From positions 62,001 through 126,000 of the forward strand of contig CAJTYL010000004.1 in assembly GCA_910583855.1 (NCBI GenBank): 64,000 bases of DNA, in the 5' to 3' direction. Source of the stretch: an uncultured Christensenella sp. (lineage in GTDB: Bacteria > Bacillota > Clostridia > Christensenellales > Borkfalkiaceae). Numbering within the stretch: position 1 is the first letter of the stretch; every line of letters starts with the position of its first letter. Position numbers and translations under genes: made by a program. Below the pieces are notes generated by a model, which had not been told where the DNA came from, did not search any database, and saw only the letters and a program-made list of their open reading frames with translations. This document shows positions 59,602 to 64,000 of the stretch, one piece after another.

Positions 59602-62600
59602 ATGTACAGAAAAGTAGATACCTCATTAAATTTCGTTGAACGCGAAAAGGAAATTATCGACTTTTGGAAAAAGAACGGTATATTTCCCCAAAGCATTGAA
59701 AAGAACGCGGGCGGGGAAGAGTTTTCTTTCTACGACGGTCCTCCCACGGCTAACGGCAAGCCGCACGTGGGGCATATTTTAACGCGCGTTATGAAGGACT
59801 TAATCCCGCGCTATCAGACGATGAAGGGCAAGCACGTTTTAAGAAAGGCGGGCTGGGATACGCACGGGCTTCCCGTAGAGCTCGAGGTAGAAAAGCTGTT
59901 AGGCTTGGACGGCAAGCAGCAGATTGAAAGCTTCGGCATAGAGCCATTTATAAAAAAGTGCAAAGAGTCCGTGTGGAAGTACAAGGGCGAATGGGAGAAG
60001 ATGTCCGATCGCGTAGGCTATTGGGCGGATATGGACAACCCCTACGTAACCTACGACGATAAGTATATAGAGTCGGAGTGGTGGGCGCTCAAAGAAATGC
60101 ATAAAAAAGGACTTTTGTACAAGGGGCATAAGATAGTGCCCTATTGCCCGCGTTGCGGCACCGCGCTTTCCTCGCACGAGGTGGCGCAGGGATATAAGCT
60201 TGTTAAAGAGAATTCCGCCGTCGCGCGCTTTAAAGTCAAAAACAGCGACAACCGCTATATTTTGGCGTGGACTACAACCCCTTGGACGTTGCCTTCGAAC
60301 GTCGCACTCTGTATGAATCCCGACGAACCGTACGTTGAAATAGAAGCCGACGGAACGCGCTATATTTTGGCGGAAGCGTTGGTTTCCAAATTCTTTGAAG
60401 ATTATAATGTAATAAACAAAAAGCTCGGCAAGGAGTGGGAACGCCTTGAATACGAACCGCTTTTTAGTGAAACCGCCGAAGAGATAAAGCGCATATCCCC
60501 CGCGAGCGCGCCCGTAAAAGCGCACTACGTGGTTTGTGATAACTACGTGACTATGGGCGACGGCACGGGCGTGGTGCATATCGCGCCCGCTTTTGGCGAG
60601 GACGACTACAAGGTCGGCAAAAAGTACGGCTTGCCCGTCGTCCAGCTTGTAAACGAAAGGGGCTGCTTCGACGAACGCTTCCCCTCCTTGAACGGCGTAT
60701 TCGCCAAAAAAGGCGACAAAGCGATTTTGGACAGACTTGAAAAAGAGGGGCTGCTCTTCAAGGTCATTTCCTTCGAGCACGACTACCCGCATTGCTGGCG
60801 TTGTGACACGCCGCTTTTGTATTACGCAAAGTCAAGCTGGTTCATACAGGTCACCGCCGTCAAGGATGAAATTATAAAGTCCAACCGCTCGGTTAATTGG
60901 ATGCCCGACAATATAAAAGAGGGCAGAATGGGCAACTTCCTTGAAAACGTCATCGATTGGGGACTTTCGCGCGACAGGTATTGGGGAACGCCCCTGCCCG
61001 TCTGGGTCTGCCCCGAATGCGGCGAAATCGATGTCATAGGCAGCAAAAAGGAGCTTAAAGAAAAGTGCGGCTTGCCTGCGGATAAGGATATCGAACTGCA
61101 CCGCCCGTACCTCGATAACTTAACCTGCGCCTGCCCCAAGTGCGGCGGCAAGATGAAGCGCACGCACGAGGTCATAGACTGCTGGTTCGATTCTGGCTCG
61201 ATGCCATTTGCGCAGTATCACTACCCGTTTGAAAACAAAGACTTATTTGAAGAAACCTTCCCCGCCGACTTCATTTCGGAGGCGGTGGACCAAACGCGCG
61301 GGTGGTTCTATACCCTGCTCGTAATAAACACGATTTTATTCGGCAAAGCGCCCTTCAAAAACTGCATAGTTTTGGGGCATGTTAACGATAAAAACGGTAT
61401 AAAGATGTCCAAGCACAAGGGCAACGTGGTTGATCCGTGGTCGGTTTTGGATAAGCAGGGCGCGGATGCGGTAAGGTGGTATTTCTACTCGTCAAGCGCG
61501 CCGTGGTTGCCTTCGAGATTCTCCGAGGAAACGGTCTCCGAAGCCCAAAGAAAGTATATCGGTACGCTTTGGAACACTTACGCCTTCTTCACTCTCTATG
61601 CCGAAATCGACAAGTACGACCCGTCAAAGTTCGACTTAAAACAATGCAAGCTTTCCCTTATGGATAAGTGGATACTTTCCAAATTAAATTCGCTTATTGG
61701 GTTTATCGATAAATCGCTTGCAAATTACGAAATCTGCGAAAGCTCCCGTGCGCTTCAAGACTTTTCGGACGTTCTCTCGAATTGGTACGTGCGCCGTTGC
61801 CGCGACAGGTATTGGGGCGCGGATATGACGGACGACAAGGCGGCGGCGTACACCACACTGTACACGGTTTTGGTAACGCTTGCAAAGCTCACCGCGCCGT
61901 ACACGCCGTTCATCGCCGAAATGATTTATCTTAACTTAGTGCCCGCCTTTTTCAAAGACGCGCCCAAGTCCGTTCACCTTTGCGCTTTCCCTAAAAGCGA
62001 AAAACGCTATATCGACAAGGCGTTGGAGGACGGTATGGACGAGGTCTACGATATAGTAATTTTGGGCAGAGCGGCACGCAACGCGGGCAACTTGAAGAAC
62101 CGCCAACCGCTTTCCGAAATGTACGTCGTAACCGATAAAAAGGTCGACCTGTCCGAAGAGGAGAAATCGATAGTTTTGGACGAGCTTAACGTCAAGTCGT
62201 TCAAGGTTTCGGACAATGCGGAAAAATTTTTAAACTACAAGTTAAAACCCCAGCTAAAAACGCTCGGTCCAAAGTACGGCAAAAAGCTTGGCGCAATTTC
62301 CGCGTTCCTTGCAACCTGCAACGCCAAAGAGGTAGTAAACGCCGTTAAAGGCGGCGGCAGTTACGAAATTGCGGGCGAGGGCGTAGTTTTAACGCAGGAG
62401 GACTTGCAGATTTTTCCCGAAAGCGCGAACGGCTTCGTCGCGGCGGAAGATAAGGGCATAACAGTAGCCTTGAATTCCGCGCTCACCGAAGAGCTGATTT
62501 TCGAGGGGATAGAGCGCGAGCTCGTCTCCAAAATCCAGAATATGCGAAAGGAAACTGGCTTTGAAGTAACCGACAGGATAGAGGTGTACTATAAAGCCGA

Positions 62601-62793
62601 CGGCAAGGCGAAAAAGGTCCTTGAAAAGGCGGCCTTCGCCCCCGACGTTCTTGCGCAAAAGGTTGAAGAATCGACAGGTAAACCGGAAATAGAACTAATC
62701 GAAGAATTTGCAAAAACAGGCGAAGGATTAAGCTTTTCAAAGGTCCAAAACATCAACGGCGAAACCGTAACCTTGACTTTGATAAGAAAATAA
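59602..62793 (+). CDS. ileS: Isoleucyl-tRNA synthetase, type 2 (eukaryotic-like) form
   Basis: 1063 residues, class I synthetase with a CP1 editing domain. The HIGH-like motif is in YDGPPTANGKPHVGHIL near residue 50, the editing region has TTPWTLPSN near 230, and KMSKHKGN is the KMSKS-like loop near 601. The length, GGEEFSFYDGPP and RKAGWDTHGLPVELEVEK resemble the IleS2 branch that is often mupirocin-resistant; resistance here is inference. Zinc-type Cys pairs CWRCDTP and CPECGE/CPKCGG are present. AGGAGA precedes the ATG. T-box controlled. Confidence 0.96.
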   Translation: MYRKVDTSLNFVEREKEIIDFWKKNGIFPQSIEKNAGGEEFSFYDGPPTANGKPHVGHILTRVMKDLIPRYQTMKGKHVLRKAGWDTHGLPVELEVEKLLGLDGKQQIESFGIEPFIKKCKESVWKYKGEWEKMSDRVGYWADMDNPYVTYDDKYIESEWWALKEMHKKGLLYKGHKIVPYCPRCGTALSSHEVAQGYKLVKENSAVARFKVKNSDNRYILAWTTTPWTLPSNVALCMNPDEPYVEIEADGTRYILAEALVSKFFEDYNVINKKLGKEWERLEYEPLFSETAEEIKRISPASAPVKAHYVVCDNYVTMGDGTGVVHIAPAFGEDDYKVGKKYGLPVVQLVNERGCFDERFPSLNGVFAKKGDKAILDRLEKEGLLFKVISFEHDYPHCWRCDTPLLYYAKSSWFIQVTAVKDEIIKSNRSVNWMPDNIKEGRMGNFLENVIDWGLSRDRYWGTPLPVWVCPECGEIDVIGSKKELKEKCGLPADKDIELHRPYLDNLTCACPKCGGKMKRTHEVIDCWFDSGSMPFAQYHYPFENKDLFEETFPADFISEAVDQTRGWFYTLLVINTILFGKAPFKNCIVLGHVNDKNGIKMSKHKGNVVDPWSVLDKQGADAVRWYFYSSSAPWLPSRFSEETVSEAQRKYIGTLWNTYAFFTLYAEIDKYDPSKFDLKQCKLSLMDKWILSKLNSLIGFIDKSLANYEICESSRALQDFSDVLSNWYVRRCRDRYWGADMTDDKAAAYTTLYTVLVTLAKLTAPYTPFIAEMIYLNLVPAFFKDAPKSVHLCAFPKSEKRYIDKALEDGMDEVYDIVILGRAARNAGNLKNRQPLSEMYVVTDKKVDLSEEEKSIVLDELNVKSFKVSDNAEKFLNYKLKPQLKTLGPKYGKKLGAISAFLATCNAKEVVNAVKGGGSYEIAGEGVVLTQEDLQIFPESANGFVAAEDKGITVALNSALTEELIFEGIERELVSKIQNMRKETGFEVTDRIEVYYKADGKAKKVLEKAAFAPDVLAQKVEESTGKPEIELIEEFAKTGEGLSFSKVQNINGETVTLTLIRK

Positions 62794-62802
62794 TTTATAA
62801 AA

Positions 62803-62834
62803 AACGCGCCCCGCAGCTTTAAGCCGCGGGGCGT
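62803..62834. terminator. Hairpin after ileS
   Basis: AACGCGCCCCGCAGC pairs with GCCGCGGGGCGTT with small bulges; no strong T tract on the plus strand. Confidence 0.6.
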
Positions 62835-62838
62835 TCCG

Positions 62839-62994
62839 CTATTTTATTAGTTTAAAACATTTAGGTTCCTCAAATCCTAACAACTCATTTGGGGTTATTT
62901 CGAAATTTTTATATATCATAAGCATACTGCTTGCTTTTGGCGTTTCGCAACCGTTAAGCCAATTACTTATTGCTTTTATCCCCAAAATCCGACA
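62839..62994 (-). pseudogene. Remnant of an XRE regulator
   Basis: On the minus strand a frame without any start reads ILGIKAISNWLNGCETPKAS, then SMLMIYKNFEITPNELLGFE, the recognition helix and C-terminal half of an XRE domain (usual QQAISNWLNGRSTPS and DELLGF). The first helices are missing; an in-frame TAA precedes it at 62995-62997. It looks like the decayed leftover of another small XRE gene, cut off where the feo region starts. Confidence 0.7.
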
Positions 62995-63008
62995 TTAAAC
63001 CGCACGGG

Positions 63009-63037
63009 CGTTCATAGTTTATTCTATGAACGTTTTT
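63009..63037 (+). promoter_or_regulatory. Terminator-like hairpin containing the feoA start codon
   Basis: CGTTCATAG (63009-63017) pairs with CTATGAACG (63024-63032) around TTTATT, then TTTTT. The ATG (63026-63028) lies in the 3' arm. A weak CCGACA-18-CATAGT promoter could also give a leaderless start here. Confidence 0.7.
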
Positions 63038-63247
63038 GATTTAAAGATGGGCGAAACGGCGAGGATAAAGAGAATCGACCTTACGGGCAGTGCGCTTGAA
63101 AGGCTTAATTCGTTGGGTTTTAAAGCGGGAGAGCAGGTCGAGGTTTTAAGCTATTCCCTGTTCAAGTCCGGCGTGCTTATATCCTGTAACGCCGTCCGCC
63201 TCGGCTTGCGCAAGCCGCTTGCCTTAAAAATAGAGGTAGAGCGATGA
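63026..63247 (+). CDS. feoA: FeoA, ferrous iron transport SH3-like protein
   Basis: 73 residues, the standard length. It is a small cytoplasmic SH3-like protein needed for FeoB-dependent Fe(II) uptake. VFDLKMGETARIKRID, LNSLGFKAGEQVEVL, FKSGVLISCNAVRLGLRKPLALKIEV match the family from end to end, so the ATG at 63026 is supported although it lies in a hairpin and lacks a Shine-Dalgarno. A later ATG at 63047 would remove the conserved first strand. Confidence 0.88.
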   Translation: MNVFDLKMGETARIKRIDLTGSALERLNSLGFKAGEQVEVLSYSLFKSGVLISCNAVRLGLRKPLALKIEVER

Positions 63248-63366
63248 AAAAGCATTCATCACGAAATACTGCGTTGTTGCCCCCGTTCGCTTGGTCACTT
63301 ACGCAAAGTAAGCTCCCTGCGCTTACGGTTACATCGCCTTGTCTTTCGCGCGACTTCTTTTCCATA
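63244..63366 (+). repeat. Intergenic hairpin repeat between feoA and feoB
   Basis: GGTCACTTACGCAAAGTAAGCTCCC in the centre (two blocks) and CATCGCCTTGTCTTTCGCG on the right match the other copies; the left part ACGAAATACTGCGTTG is more divergent. It begins at the feoA stop. Confidence 0.65.
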
Positions 63367-63380
63367 AGGAGGTGTTATAT

Positions 63381-64000
63381 ATGAGGGTGGCAGTCTTAAA
63401 GCGCAAAACTGCGGAAAAGGTCGCAACCAAAAAGGTCGTGCTTGCGGGCAACCCCAACGCGGGCAAAACCACACTTTTTAACGCGCTTACCAAAAGCAAT
63501 TTGCGCACGGGCAACTTCCACGGCGTAACCACTTCTCCCGCAAAAAAAACGCGCGGCGGCGTAACCTACGCGGACGTTCCGGGGATGTACGCTTTCCGCC
63601 CGTACTCTATGGAAGAGCAGTCTGCCATTGACGAGGTGAAGTCCGCAGACCTCGTAATAAACGTGGTTGACGCGCTCACGCTTGAAAACAGCCTGAACCT
63701 TACCCGCCAGATTATCGGAAGCGGCGTAAAAACGATTGTATATATAACCAAGTCTGCAAGTTTAAAGCGTCGTGGCGGCAGTGTCGATACCGAAAAGCTG
63801 TCCGCCCACCTCGGTGCGCCCGTCTACGACTGCCCGCCCAAAAAGCTGAAAAAGCTCATTGAAAACGGCCTTGACGTTTTAGTAAAAAAAGACCCCGCGA
63901 TGCGGCTTTCGGAAGCGTATTCGGGCGGGAATTTAAGGATTTTCAAAGCAGACAAACTCTTTTACAACCGTTTCTTTTCGCTGGCGTTTTTCGTTGCGGC
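63381..64000 (+). CDS. feoB: FeoB ferrous iron transporter, 3' end outside the window
   Basis: The frame is open to the end of the window (206 residues). FeoB is a membrane Fe(II) transporter with an N-terminal G domain. G1 GNPNAGKTTLFN is at residues 23-34, the G2 region HGVTTSP near 48, G3 DVPGMY at 65-70 followed by PYSMEEQSAIDEV. The G4 motif, normally NMMD or NKxD, reads ITKSA at 122-126, so the Asn and Asp that select guanine are missing. AAGGAGGTG precedes the ATG. A repeat separates it from feoA. Confidence 0.9.
   Translation, partial: MRVAVLKRKTAEKVATKKVVLAGNPNAGKTTLFNALTKSNLRTGNFHGVTTSPAKKTRGGVTYADVPGMYAFRPYSMEEQSAIDEVKSADLVINVVDALTLENSLNLTRQIIGSGVKTIVYITKSASLKRRGGSVDTEKLSAHLGAPVYDCPPKKLKKLIENGLDVLVKKDPAMRLSEAYSGGNLRIFKADKLFYNRFFSLAFFVA

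Noticed and set aside
59899..60792. Long open frame (297 codons) on the minus strand inside ileS
   Set aside because: It is antisense to strongly conserved ileS motifs, has low-complexity Val/Arg/Phe-rich translation and no known motif; a codon-bias shadow.
1..64000. CRISPR arrays, tRNA or rRNA genes, transposases
   Set aside because: No regularly spaced direct repeats, no cloverleaf or T-loop sequences between genes, and no transposase-like protein were seen on reading both strands.

Overview
The window looks like a chromosomal segment of an uncultured Clostridia-type (Bacillota) bacterium. This is inferred from content: a tRNA-Ile T-box in front of ileS, a lysine riboswitch in front of asd-dapA-dapB, a YlmC/YmxH-type PRC-barrel protein, a HelD ATPase, a SecA with a C-terminal zinc (SEC-C) tail, many lipoproteins, and sigma-A promoters with almost invariant 17-bp spacers. 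I cannot assign a family. I see no tRNA, rRNA, CRISPR array, insertion sequence or prophage.

Layout. 1-7751: MoxR / DUF58 / von Willebrand A operon ending in a lipoprotein. 7838-12891: two large secreted lipoproteins. 12915-15081: a CvpA-like membrane protein, a PRC-barrel protein with a Cys-Pro tail, and a convergent DUF421/DUF4363 pair. 15116-18446: folate operon folC-folE-folP-folB/K, with folE broken by a homopolymer frameshift. 18512-23838: Ppx/GppA-HD protein, Maf, MreB-like actin, LepA. 23839-26722: zinc-ribbon protein divergent from an XRE regulator, MGMT-family protein, HemW, lipoprotein. 26779-31145: small membrane protein, guaB, guaA and a Nudix gene interrupted by a stop codon. 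31157-39417: HelD and an 1873-residue DUF4011/SF1 helicase/Vsr-like protein that may be a defence gene. 39491-43803: zinc-ribbon membrane protein and the riboswitch-controlled lysine operon on the minus strand. 43859-50126: secreted anchored protein, ArsR-CadA metal efflux, XRE-membrane protein. 50110-58654: adenine deaminase, a first XRE/Cys-rich divergent pair, secA, prfB, tsaD. 58681-64000: a second XRE/Cys-rich pair, T-box-ileS, an xre remnant, feoA and the start of feoB.

Four patterns stand out. (1) Three divergent loci pair a small XRE repressor with a small Cys-rich (probably zinc-binding) protein. Each has two palindromic operators 26-29 bp apart, placed in or beside the promoter spacers. 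Two of the Cys-rich partners are paralogues of a family I do not recognise. (2) Several genes have the -10 box exactly 6 nt before the start codon and no usable Shine-Dalgarno sequence, which implies leaderless mRNAs. (3) A family of 50-125-nt imperfect-hairpin repeats occupies at least seven intergenic spaces, one of them inside the lysine-riboswitch leader and one between feoA and feoB. (4) Two conserved genes carry single-base lesions (folE and Nudix), so an assembly error or real decay has to be decided from reads.
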